From Clostridia bacterium (GTDB lineage: Bacteria; Bacillota; Clostridia; Lachnospirales; Lachnospiraceae), in contig JAJQEA010000405.1 of assembly GCA_021201905.1 (NCBI GenBank), positions 1-37,716 of the forward strand: DNA of 37,716 nucleotides, given 5' to 3'. How positions within the stretch are numbered: position 1 is the stretch's first letter; each line of letters begins with the position of its first letter. The position numbers and the translations under genes are program-made. The notes beneath the pieces are model-generated. The model saw only the letters and a list, made by a program, of their open reading frames with translations, had not been told where the DNA came from and did no database searches. Below, in pieces: positions 22,566-31,617 of the stretch.

Positions 22566-22892
22566 ATGGAATTAGAATCAATTATTATGGAATTAGTGGT
22601 TAATAGCGGGGAGGCCAGAAACAATGCGTTAGAGGCAATTGAGGCAGCACAGAAGCAGAATTATGAGCTGGCTGAAACAAAGATGAATGAATGCGAAGCA
22701 GCATTATCCAAGGCACATGCGTTCCAAACTAAGTTATTAAGCCAGGAGGCCGGAGGGGAGAGTCAGACGCCAATCAGCTTAATACTGATTCACGGACAGG
22801 ACCATTTAATGAATGCGATGACAGTGCGGGATCTGGCCCGGTACATGATACAGATGTGTCACTTGATTTATGAAAAGGGAAATAGCAATTGA
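22566..22892 (+). CDS. PTS Lac/Cel-family EIIA component
   Basis: 108 residues from ATG 22566; GGAGG at 22554-22558 lies 7 nt before it, too close to the other ATG at 22560. A three-helix EIIA of the lactose/cellobiose family: helix 1 VVNSGEARNNALEAIEAAQK, helix 2 with KMNECEAALSKAH, helix 3 opening LILIHGQDHLMNAMT. The first His there (H76 from this start) is the phosphorylation site and the following Asp the trimer metal ligand. It passes phosphate from HPr to EIIB. Its gene ends close to the EIIC start. Confidence 0.9.
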   Translation: MELESIIMELVVNSGEARNNALEAIEAAQKQNYELAETKMNECEAALSKAHAFQTKLLSQEAGGESQTPISLILIHGQDHLMNAMTVRDLARYMIQMCHLIYEKGNSN

Positions 22893-22911
22893 ATGCCGGA
22901 GGAGAAGAAAT

Positions 22912-24171
22912 ATGAGTAAAGATAAAGGATTTGTAGACAGATTTTTAGGAGTGGCAGTTAAGGTACAGAATAACTTATATTTAAAAGCAATATCAGATGG
23001 TTTTGCAGCGTTGATGCCATTAATAATGGTGGGTGCAATTTTTGCGGTTATTGATTCCCTGGGCATTCCCGCTTATCAGGACTTTCTTGTAAACGTGGGG
23101 ATTAAAGATTTTCTGAAATTCCCCAATATGGTGACAAACGGTTTGCTGTCAATCTATGTGGCATTTTCCATAGCCTATAACCTGGCTAAGAATTATAAGC
23201 TGGATGAGTTTATGTCTGGATTTGTTTCTGTTATGGCATTTATGCTTTTGCAGCCGTTTACGGCAGCGGCAGACGGAAGCTATCAGATTGGCATGAATCT
23301 TTTGGGAGCGGAAGGCATTTTCACCGCGATTATTGCAGCAATTGTTGTAGTGGAATGTACCCGTTTTTTGATTAGCCATAGTATCTATGTGAAAATGCCG
23401 AAGGAAGTTCCGGAAATGGTTGAGCGTTCCTTCAAAGCTTTAACGACGGTTGTGTTGGTAATGACCGTAATTCTTGCAGTGAAAATTGCTTTTGCGGCAA
23501 CAAGCCTGGGAACCTTATCAAACCTAATTGCCATTGTGATTCAGGCGCCTTTAAAATCGCTTGGAAGCAGTTGGATATCGTTTGCAATCATACTCACGAT
23601 TGTTAATCTGCTATGGTTTTTTGGAATCCATGGACATTTGGTGGCACTTAGCGTCATGCTTCCGGTATACCTGCAGATGGATATTGAGAATCTGGCCGCA
23701 TACCAGGCAGGAACAGCTCTTCCGAATATTCTGAGCAACTCGTTTATCTATGTTTACGGCGCTGGAGCCTGTGTCCTGGCAGGTTTTGTATATTGCCTGT
23801 GGAGGGCGAAAACAAAGAGGTTTAACACGATTGCAAAGCTGGCTTTTGTGCCCATGTTGTTTGGGATTGGGGAACCGCTTGCATTCGGTGTACCGTTTGT
23901 GTTTAATTTCACTCTTTTCATTCCTGCTGTATTCAGTGGGACTATCAATGTAATACTGGCATATTTTGCAACGGTGGTGGGTCTCCTGCCGAGACTGAAC
24001 GGCGTCAGTATCAATGGCCTTCCCGTCGTTGTATCAGGATTCTTAACTGGTGGATTCCGTGTGGCATTATTCCAGGTAGCCTTATGTATCCTGAATATTG
24101 CAGTATGGTCTGTCTTTGTTAAGAAGATGGATCAGATAGAATTTGAAAAAGAACAACTTCAGGCAGAATGA
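22912..24171 (+). CDS. PTS cellobiose-family EIIC permease
   Basis: 419 residues from ATG 22912, with GGAGGAG just upstream. About ten transmembrane segments are visible, starting with the ISDGFAALMPLIMVGAIFAV signature of Lac/Cel EIIC and including LLWFFGIHGHL and the FVPMLFGIGEPLAFGVPFVF region that carries the sugar-binding Glu. It imports and phosphorylates a disaccharide or glycoside with EIIA and EIIB of the same locus. The substrate cannot be read, but the adjacent hydrolases point to an alpha-linked or fucose-containing sugar. Confidence 0.9.
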   Translation: MSKDKGFVDRFLGVAVKVQNNLYLKAISDGFAALMPLIMVGAIFAVIDSLGIPAYQDFLVNVGIKDFLKFPNMVTNGLLSIYVAFSIAYNLAKNYKLDEFMSGFVSVMAFMLLQPFTAAADGSYQIGMNLLGAEGIFTAIIAAIVVVECTRFLISHSIYVKMPKEVPEMVERSFKALTTVVLVMTVILAVKIAFAATSLGTLSNLIAIVIQAPLKSLGSSWISFAIILTIVNLLWFFGIHGHLVALSVMLPVYLQMDIENLAAYQAGTALPNILSNSFIYVYGAGACVLAGFVYCLWRAKTKRFNTIAKLAFVPMLFGIGEPLAFGVPFVFNFTLFIPAVFSGTINVILAYFATVVGLLPRLNGVSINGLPVVVSGFLTGGFRVALFQVALCILNIAVWSVFVKKMDQIEFEKEQLQAE

Positions 24172-24195
24172 ATCAAATAATAGAAGGAGAATTGC

Positions 24196-26431
24196 ATGGA
24201 TGTGCTGAGATTTAAGAAACCGGCTGCCATCTGGGAGGAAGCACTTCCATTGGGAAATGGTTTTCTGGGAGCCATGGTATATGGGAAGACGGACAAGGAA
24301 TTAATAGAGATGAACGAGGATTCTTTGTGGACGGGGACACAGATGGAGCGCTGTAATCCATTATCAAGGGAGAATATTGGTGAGATTCGGAAGCTGCTGA
24401 AACAAGGGAAGGTGGAGGATGGACAGCGCCTGGCGGAAAGAAGTTTTTTTGCCAGCACTCCTCATTCCAGACATTATCAGCCCCTTGGACAGGTATGACT
24501 GCAGTTTGACAGTGGAAAACAGCCGGTGAATTATGAAAGGACCCTTGACCTGGAACAGGCACTGCTGCAGTTCCGCTATGAGGAGGATGGGCGGCTTTAT
24601 GAAAGAGAGTCATTCCTGTCCTATCCGGATCAGGTTTTCGTCTATCAGCTCAATGCAGTAGATGATGGAGAAGTGAATTTTGATCTGTATCTGACAAGGC
24701 GCGATACAAGATCAGGAAAGACGGTTTCTTATCTGGAAAATATCATATGTGAGAATAACTGCATTTATCTGACTGGTTACAATGGAAACCGCGACTCCGG
24801 GATTGAGTTTACCATGGGGGCTTCGATACAGGTGAAAGAAGGGACGGTCCGCAGTTATGGCAGCCGGCTGGCCGTGGAGCATGCCAGACAGGTGACTGTG
24901 TATGTAGTGGGAAGGACATCGTACAGAAGCGAACATCCCAAATCCTGGTGTGAAGAACAGCTGGGGAAGGTAATGAAAAAGTCATACAGCCAGCTGAAAA
25001 CCGCACATATACAGGATTACCAAAAGTATTACAGCAGGGTTGGCTTAATGTTTGACGGAGAATCGTCCTGTGAATTGCTGCCGGTGCCGGAGCGGCTTGA
25101 AAATATAAAGAAGGGAGCGGATGATCCTTCCCTGGCAGCGTTATACTATAATTTTGGAAGGTATCTGATGATTTCCTCCAGCAGGGAGGGAAGTCTGCCT
25201 GCCAATCTGCAGGGGATTTGGGCAAATGAATTCGAGCCTTCCTGGGGCAGCAAATATACCATCAACATAAACATTCAGATGAACTACTGGATGTGTGAGA
25301 AGTCGGGGCTTACGGAATTACATCTGCCACTTATGGAACATTTAAAAACCATGCTTCCAAGAGGCAGGGAGGCCGCCCGCAACATATACGGACTGGATGG
25401 GACCTGTGCCCACCATGTTACAGATATCTGGGGAGATTGCGCGCCCACGGATTACAATGGATCTTCTACCATCTGGCCTTATGGTTTTGTATGGCTCTGC
25501 CTCCATGTGATTGAGCATTTCCAATATACCGGTGATATGGATTTTATGAGGGAGTATTATACCATATTAGAAGAAAATGTGAAATTCCTACTGGGTTATC
25601 TTTATCAGGATGGTTCCGGTTTTTATGCCACTGGTCCGTCGGTATCACCAGAGAATGTGTATATAACGGAAGATGGACAGAAGGCTTCTGTCTGCTGCAG
25701 CCCTGCTATGGACATAGAAATTATCCGTGAATTCTTCCTCAAATACTTAGAGGTATGTAGCAGCCTTGGAATGAATACCTATACTGAGGCGGTAAGGGAG
25801 CGTCTGGAGAAACTGCCCCCCCATCAAGACAGGAAAATACGGACAGATCATGGAATGGCAGGAGGATTACGAGGAGGAAGAACCCGGACACAGACATATT
25901 TCACAATTGTTTGCGTTATATCCCAGAACACAGATTGACCGGATTCGCACGCCCAAACTGGCGGAGGCTGCGGCAGTAACACTTAAGAGGAGGCTGATGA
26001 ATGGGGGAGGTCATACCGGATGGAGCTGCGCGTGGATTATACATTTTTATGCCAGACTGTTTGATGGTGAAATGGCTTACAAAATGCTGAGAAAGTTATT
26101 CACAGACTCAACATTAGACAATCTGCTGGATAACTGTCCTCCCTTTGTGATTGATGGGAATTTTGGCGGAGCCAACGGCATACTGGAAATGCTGATTCAG
26201 GATTATGGGGAGCGGGTGGTAATCCTGCCGGCGCTGCCGAAAGAGCTGGGAGCTGGTTATCTGAAAGGATTCCGTTTAAAAAGCGGCGCTGTTTTAAATA
26301 TGTCCTGGAAGGAAAGGGAACTGCGTGAATTGGAGATTCGGGCTGAACGGGATTTAGAGGTGGAGTTTTATATAAGGAAGGAGATTAAGAGGATAGGATT
26401 GGCGGCGCAGCAAATATACCGGTGGGACTGA
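24196..26431 (+). pseudogene. GH95-family glycoside hydrolase (alpha-L-fucosidase type), two lesions
   Basis: The gene spans about 744 codons, the normal family length, but is broken twice. At 24496-24498 an in-frame TGA interrupts PLGQV*LQFD in the first domain. At 25816-25822 a run of seven Cs has one base too many; with six Cs the frame continues into GKYGQIMEWQEDYEEEEPGH. GH95 features are clear: EALPLGNGFLGAMVYG at the start, QGIWANEFEPSWGSKYTINI in the middle, and FVIDGNFGGANGILEML near the end. The family cleaves terminal alpha-1,2-L-fucose or related sugars by inversion. No signal peptide, so cytoplasmic, acting after PTS uptake. Either lesion could be a sequencing error. Confidence 0.85.
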
Positions 26432-26441
26432 AGGGGAATAT

Positions 26442-28099
26442 ATGAATATTGGCAATAAAGTAGTGTATCAAATTTATCCGAAATCATTTAAGGACAGTAA
26501 TCATGACGGGCTGGGAGATATCAGAGGTATTATCGAGAAGTTGGATTATCTGCAGTTTTTAGGAGTGGATTATATCTGGATTACACCTATTTTTAAGTCT
26601 CCGCAGAACGATAACGGCTATGATGTGGAGAATTATTACGAGATAGACCCGCTCTTTGGGACAATGGCTGATTTAGAGGATTTGATTGAAGAAGCGGGAA
26701 AACGAAATATTCATATTATGCTGGATATGGTTTTCAATCATACCTCCACAGAACATGAATGGTTTAAGAGGGCACTGGCTGGAGAAAAGGAATATCAGGA
26801 ATGCTATCTGTTCATGGAGGGAAAAGAGGGTGGTCCGCCCAACAACTGGATTTCAAAGTTTAAGGGGAGCGCCTGGCGCTATGTGGAGGATATGGATCAG
26901 TTTTATCTCCATCTGTTCCATGAGACTCAGGCTGATTTGAACTGGAAGAATGAAAAGGTCCGGCAGGAGGCAGCCAATGTGGTTCGTTTCTGGATGAACA
27001 AGGGGGTGAAAGGGTTTCGGTTTGATGTGATCAATCTGATTGATAAGGAAGCTTTTTCGGATGATCCTGACGGTGAAGGAAAAAAGTTTTATACGGACAG
27101 GCCACTGGTTAATGAATACCTGAGGGGATTAAACGAGGAATCTTTCGGACAGGCAGATGATATTATAACCGTGGGTGAGCTTTCTTCTACAACCATTGAG
27201 AACTGTATCCGGTATACAAAACCTGAAAATAAAGAATTGTCCATGGTATTCAGTTTTCATCATTTAAAAGTGGATTATGATGTACAAAATCCATGGAGGA
27301 TACGTGCTTTTGATTTTCAGAAGCTGAAGCATATCATAACAGACTGGCAGACAGCCTTGCAGGAAGCTGGCAGCTGGAACGCACTGTTCTGGTGCTGCCA
27401 TGACCAGCCAAGGGTACTCAGCCGCTACGGCAATGATAAGGAATATCCGGTCAGGTCAGCCAAAATGCTTGCGACAGCGTTGTACCTGCTGCGGGGAACC
27501 CCTTATATCTATCAGGGGGAGGAAATCGGCATGACCAATGCTTATTTCGATAAATTGGAACAGTATAGGGATATTGCGGCAGTCAACTGTTATCAGTGCA
27601 TGATGGAACAGGGCTATGATGAGGAAGCGCGCATAAGGTACCTCCAGGGAAGATCCAGGGATAACGCCAGAACGCCCATGCAGTGGTCGGATGAAACATA
27701 TGCAGGTTTCAGTGATACCGAACCATGGATTTCGCTTACGGAAAATTATGACAGAATTAATGTGAAAAGGAGCATGGAAGATCCGGATTCCGTATTACAT
27801 TATTACCGCGAGCTAATCCAGCTTAGAAAGGAATATGAGGTAATACAGGATGGCCGCTATATTCCTGTTATGGAAGAACATGAAGCTGTATTTGCATATA
27901 AGCGCATCCTGGATGATCAGGAACTGCTGGTATTTTGGTATTTAACAATTTCTACAAAGAGCGGCCCGCTGTGTCGATTGATCCGGCGAAATATGATATA
28001 CTGATATCAAATGTACATAGGAACCATTTGCAGGCAGAAATGATATTGGAACCATATGAATCTTTGGTACTGATGAATAAAAAGAGAAAGGATAATTAA
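26442..28099 (+). CDS. GH13 hydrolase, trehalose-6-phosphate hydrolase-like, frameshifted near the C-terminus
   Basis: The intact frame runs 520 codons to 28004. GH13 elements: VVYQIYPKSFKDSNHDGLGD, NGYDVENY, LDMVFNHTS, nucleophile D195 in GFRFDV, acid/base E246 in TVGELSST, and D321 in HDQPR. PPNNWISKFKGSAW and FSFHHLKVDY are features shared with TreC. A shift around 27935-27955 replaces the normal end: another frame reads NNFYKERPAVSIDPAKYDIL and stops at 28097-28099, 1 nt before EIIB. The last 55 residues (C-terminal beta domain) are therefore altered; catalysis might survive. It would hydrolyse a phosphorylated disaccharide delivered by the PTS. Confidence 0.85.
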
Positions 28100-28100
28100 T

Positions 28101-28400
28101 ATGAGAAAAATAGTATTGGCATGTATGGCAGGTTTATCAACAAGTATTCTGGTATCTAAAATGAGAGAGGCAGCAGCGGCAATGGGATACGAATGCGAGG
28201 TAAATGCTTATCCTATTTCCAATGTGGGAAAAGAAGGGGCTGATGCGGATATCGTCCTACTTGGGCCACAGGTCAGGTTACAGCTGGATTCTGTGAAAGG
28301 AGCAGTTCAGTGCCCGGTGGAAGTGATTGATATGATGTCATATGGAATGATGGACGGCAAAAAGGTGATGGACCAGGTCCGGAAAACTTTGGGTGATTAA
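28101..28400 (+). CDS. PTS cellobiose-family EIIB component
   Basis: 99 residues. The phosphorylated cysteine is C8 in LACMAGLSTSIL, the P-loop-like signature of Lac/Cel EIIB (usual C[SA]AGMSTS). The rest forms the alpha/beta fold, with ADADIVLLGPQVRLQL as the typical third strand. It takes phosphate from EIIA and gives it to the sugar in EIIC. Unusually it is placed last in the locus, after the two hydrolases. AAAGGATAA lies just before the ATG. Confidence 0.92.
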   Translation: MRKIVLACMAGLSTSILVSKMREAAAAMGYECEVNAYPISNVGKEGADADIVLLGPQVRLQLDSVKGAVQCPVEVIDMMSYGMMDGKKVMDQVRKTLGD

Positions 28401-28431
28401 ATCATATAGAATATTTGCAGCCTGTCACTAT

Positions 28432-28562
28432 CTATTTAGGAGATTATTGTTAGAGAATATGACTGAGCGGGAGGCGGCTGAATCATGTGGATTATCGCAA
28501 CCAGCTGTCCACAAGTGTAAAATAAGATATTGAACAAACTTCGTAATCATTTGAACAGTTAA
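28432..28562 (+). pseudogene. Relic of a sigma-region-4 gene
   Basis: The frame reads LLLENMTEREAAESCGLSQP, then AVHKCK, and after a one-base gap ILNKLRNHLNS with a stop at 28560. It parallels the end of the sigma-like gene at 15201-15704 (EMSERDMAKSYGISQPAIHK). Only the last 40 residues remain. It precedes the second MazF module as its homologue precedes the first. Confidence 0.65.
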
Positions 28563-28564
28563 TT

Positions 28565-28615
28565 AAAATCACGGATTTTTTCATTGGCAGTATGCATGAA
28601 GAAATCCGTGATTTT
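28565..28615 (+). terminator. Hairpin terminator
   Basis: AAAATCACGGATTT (28565-28578) pairs perfectly with AAATCCGTGATTTT (28602-28615) around a 23-nt loop. The stem edges are A- and T-rich on both sides, so it could act in both directions, here after EIIB and the relic gene. Confidence 0.65.
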
Positions 28616-28701
28616 TCAAAAAATAAAAAAATTCCGTAATTTTGTTTATCAAACCCCCTCTGAAATTGGACTAATAGTGAAGTTTTTTTTTGAATCCATG
28701 T

Positions 28702-28744
28702 ACCTTGAAAATTTCATATCCAGCCAATCCGTTACCTTGGCTAT
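28702..28744 (+). repeat. 43-nt direct repeat, copy 2
   Basis: ACCTTGAAAATTTCATATCC then AGCCAATCCGTTACCTTGGC. Same as 15774-15816 with one mismatch. Here it runs straight into the mazF upstream region, whereas copy 1 is 3.3 kb from its mazF. Confidence 0.85.
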
Positions 28745-28789
28745 ATGGAAAGTCAGAAACTGTCAAGAAGAAAGGAAGTGTAGAAGAGA

Positions 28790-29185
28790 GTGTTATGCAG
28801 GGGAGATATTTACTATGCAGACTTAAGTCCGGTGGTTGGCAGTGAACAGGGAGGAGTACGTCCAGTCCTCGTTGTCCAGAATAATGTCGGAAACCGTTAC
28901 AGCCCGACTGTAATTGTGGCAGCAGTTACAAGCCGGGTGGAGAAGCATCCATTGCCGACACACGTATTTATTAACCGGAAGTCCGTTCTGCAAAAGAATT
29001 CCATTATCATGTTGGAACAAATTCGCACAATTGATAAGTCGAGGCTGTTGGAGTACATAGGACACTTAGATTATAGAGATATGAGGGCGGTTGACATCTC
29101 GTTAGGAATCAGTTTGGATATGGTACCGGAATCCAGTGGGATATTTTGGGAGGAGAGGCAAAAACGGGGATTAGTGCTGACTTAA
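28790..29185 (+). CDS. MazF/PemK-family endoribonuclease toxin, copy 2
   Basis: 131 residues, colinear with copy 1. The start codon is GTG instead of ATG, and the ribosome binding site is weaker (AAGGAAGTGTAGAAGAGAGTG), so expression may be lower. The catalytic Arg and Thr and the EQGGVRP motif are kept. Differences from copy 1 are spread along the protein and several are non-conservative (C95Y, R106G, K121E), so cleavage specificity or partner binding could differ. No MazE-like gene upstream. Confidence 0.85.
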   Translation: MLCRGDIYYADLSPVVGSEQGGVRPVLVVQNNVGNRYSPTVIVAAVTSRVEKHPLPTHVFINRKSVLQKNSIIMLEQIRTIDKSRLLEYIGHLDYRDMRAVDISLGISLDMVPESSGIFWEERQKRGLVLT

Positions 29186-29294
29186 AGCATAACATGAAGC
29201 TGTGCCAGATTGGTACAGCTTCATAAGATGTAATAGGACATACCAATATTTTCATAACATAAAGTGACTGGTATTTATCGAAGGGAGAGCGTGA

Positions 29295-29504
29295 GTGAAG
29301 AGGAACTGTGTTCAAAATGTTATTGTCCATCTTCCTGACAATATGGATTTTCACGCACTTTCCGATAAGATCAATGAGTTCCATTTAGAGGTGGTGGAAC
29401 GCAGGCTAAACAGTTCTAATCTAACGACCGATGAAAAAATAGCCGTCATTGATAAAGTACTGGATAATCTAAAATCACGTGAGTCTGATGGAATCATCAA
29501 ATAA
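29295..29504 (+). CDS. Conserved 69-aa protein of the MazF module, copy 2
   Basis: Protein identical to copy 1 (19960-20169), with the same GTG start and AAGGGAGAG site. The upstream 100 bp are also nearly identical. No domain recognised. It lies 110 bp after mazF here, against 397 bp in copy 1. Confidence 0.65.
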   Translation: MKRNCVQNVIVHLPDNMDFHALSDKINEFHLEVVERRLNSSNLTTDEKIAVIDKVLDNLKSRESDGIIK

Positions 29505-29720
29505 GTGTTTGTGAAGCTGCCATATATAGTAAGGTGGCTTTGTTTGCTTTTGTTCCCAGCTGCGGAGAGTAAGAGGTTTTACGCCCATAAGCTGTGCAAG
29601 TTCTTGTTGTGTGATATGGTTCGTTTTACGATAGGCCTTTAGTTTTAAAGCCCAATCGTCAAAGTCATATATTGGTACAGTTAATTCGGCTGTTTCCTCA
29701 TTGTCAGCGCCGAGGAACAT
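29475..29720 (-). CDS. XRE/HTH DNA-binding protein of the MazF module, copy 2
   Basis: 81 residues, three changes from copy 1 (F/Y, S/A, V/I). The HTH TQQELAQLMGVKPLTLRSWE is unchanged. The repeat ends only about 29 bp upstream of this start, so its promoter may be different from that of copy 1 or supplied by readthrough from the truncated feoB. Confidence 0.75.
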   Translation of the reverse strand: MFLGADNEETAELTVPIYDFDDWALKLKAYRKTNHITQQELAQLMGVKPLTLRSWEQKQTKPPYYIWQLHKHLFDDSIRLT

Positions 29721-29745
29721 TTTTGTTTCCCTTTGTATGGTGGCG

Positions 29746-31165
29746 GGAATCTTCCGTTGCAGGGCACAAAGTTGTTGGTTATCATGGCAATGAGCCGCTC
29801 CCTGGGGGAATCAATGATGCGGCAGCCCATAATGCCCGCTGCGTTGCATCCGAATCCCATACACATGGTTAGGGCCTGCTTGCCGCAGGCATGGCAGCTC
29901 TTAAAGGGTTTATCCAGGTTATAGGCAATCCTGGGAAGATAACCTGAGTCCTCCAGCAGGGTAAACAGTGGAAAGAAAATAGCCATGGGCGGCAGCATTA
30001 CCGAGACAACCCAGGCCAGGACCCGGTAGACGCCCAAAACCAGCAGACCGTGAAGCCATGAGGGGGCGCCCACAGCCATGAAGGCTTTTGTGAGCTGGTC
30101 CTGGAGGCGGAACAGGGCGTCCACCAGCATCTGGGAGGGGTAATTGGCGCCTGTGATGGTCAGCCAGAATACCACGGCCAGCATTCCGATCATAACGGGA
30201 TAGCCAGTGAAACGGCTGGTCAGAATCTTATCCAGCTTCCGGTCGCCTTCATTGTATCCGTTTTTGTGGAACTGGACCGTATCACGGCAAATTTTCTCTG
30301 CTGATGCCACCAGGGCAGCCACGATGCGGTCCTTCAGGATTTCATTGGTAACGCCGTATTTGGCCAGATGCTCCCTGGCCTGTGACAGGGCCAGGCTTAT
30401 CTCAGGCACCTCCAGTATGTCCTCCTTCAGATATTCCCTTAATTCCTTTATGAGGGACGGGTCGCTGTCCAGAAGCTTTAAGGTGAGCCAGCGGGCGTTG
30501 ACCTTTCCCTCCACCCTGGCCTTTACGGCAGGCTCCGCCATGGCGATGGCCTGTTCAATAATGGGGGAATACTCCACCTGGTAGGGGGAAGCTGTTTGGG
30601 TACCTTCCACCAGGTCATCCAGCTGTTTCATCAGCTGGTCAAGACTGCGCTTTTTTCTGGCAATGGTGCCAGCCACGGGTACTCCCAGCTTTTCCGACAG
30701 GCCTTTAAGGTCAATGGTAATATTCTTGCGGGCGGCTTCATCCATCAGGTTTACACATACCAGGACGAGGTCCGATATTTCCATGGTCTGAAGCACCAGG
30801 TTCAGGTTGCGCTCCAGACAGGTGGCGTCACAAACCACCACAACCCCGTCGCTTCCGCCAAAGCAGATGAAGTTGCGGGCCACTTCCTCCTCCGCGGAGT
30901 GGGCCATGAGGGAGTAGGTGCCGGGGATATCCACCAGCACGTAGCTGTGTTCCTTTGTCTTACAGTAGCCCTGGGCATTGGACACGGTTTTTCCCGGCCA
31001 GTTTCCTGTATGCTGGTTCATTCCCGTAAGATTGTTGAAAAGGGTGCTTTTACCTACGTTGGGGTTGCCTGCTATGGCGATTATTTTATCGTCAGGTGTC
31101 TGTTTTTTTATCTCCAGTCCGGAATCCACAGCTCCCATTCCGACGGATTGTTTGGTCAGACCCAT
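29746..31165 (-). pseudogene. feoB: Ferrous iron transporter FeoB, truncated by the mobile region
   Basis: The native part covers about 473 residues; intact proteins have roughly 650-750. The N-terminal GTPase is complete: G1 GNPNVGKS at 33-40, DIPGTYSL (G3), VNLMD (G4). A helical spacer and the first membrane helices follow (FTGYPVMIGMLAVVFWLTIT, then the VSVMLPPMAIFFPLFTLLED segment). The sequence then reaches NNFVPCNGRFP, a conserved motif with a Cys implicated in transport, and switches to the MazF module, adding about 20 foreign codons before a stop at 29681. The second half of the channel is gone, so Fe2+ uptake by this copy should be lost. It starts about 96 bp after feoA. Confidence 0.9.
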
Positions 31166-31261
31166 TTTAATACTCCTTTTTTCTTATTTTATATTAGGCA
31201 ATTCTGCATCTGACCGGAATCAGATGTTATTTCTTAAGACGGCTGTTTTGCGGGAGGGATC

Positions 31262-31543
31262 TCACAGGCTGGTGCAGCCCTCCATTACCTCCTGCTCGCT
31301 GAAGCCAGTGCAGGGCTGGACCAGAATCCCGCGGCAGTCCTCTGAGCGTATGGCGATGACAGCGCCGCGGATCAGGTAGGCACAGGGGTCTCCCAGGGGG
31401 CTTTGCCCAAGGCACTCCACCTCGGTATTTTCAACCAGGCCGATATCCAGAAGACGCCTGCGGATGCTGCCTGTGGAAGTGAGCTCTTTTATACGCGCCC
31501 GCTTTCCTGGTTTTATATCATTCAAACATAGAAATTCTTTCAT
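31262..31543 (-). CDS. feoA: FeoA, SH3-like iron transport accessory protein
   Basis: 93 residues from the ATG giving MKEFLCLNDIKPGKRARIKE; a longer frame from 31561 is not needed. The SH3-like barrel of FeoA is apparent: IRRRLLDIGLVENTEVECLG, GDPCAYLIRGAVIAIRSED. Cytoplasmic, it works with FeoB in Fe2+ uptake. It is the first gene of the feoAB operon, divergent from the DtxR-type regulator. With feoB truncated its role here is doubtful. Confidence 0.9.
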   Translation of the reverse strand: MKEFLCLNDIKPGKRARIKELTSTGSIRRRLLDIGLVENTEVECLGQSPLGDPCAYLIRGAVIAIRSEDCRGILVQPCTGFSEQEVMEGCTSL

Positions 31544-31617
31544 AATTACAATACCTCGCAATAGATTTAGGATAGGGAAACTTTTTCTTACTCATATAGT
31601 ATTACAGGAGGGACACT

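Larger units (their letters stand above)
28743..29749 (+). repeat. MazF module, direct repeat copy 2
   Basis: Contains mazF copy 2, the 69-aa ORF and the HTH gene. Ends with GGTGGCGGGAA directly against the truncated feoB. A GGGAA is shared by the module end and the feoB side, so the join may have used microhomology. Confidence 0.85.

Noticed and set aside
30207-31213. Long plus-strand frames opposite feoB
   Set aside because: They are antisense shadows of the GC-rich feoB coding sequence and lack domains.
31544-31617. A DtxR/Fe box in the feoA-regulator gap
   Set aside because: TTAGGATAGGG is only a weak half match to known iron boxes, with no clear dyad, so it was not listed.
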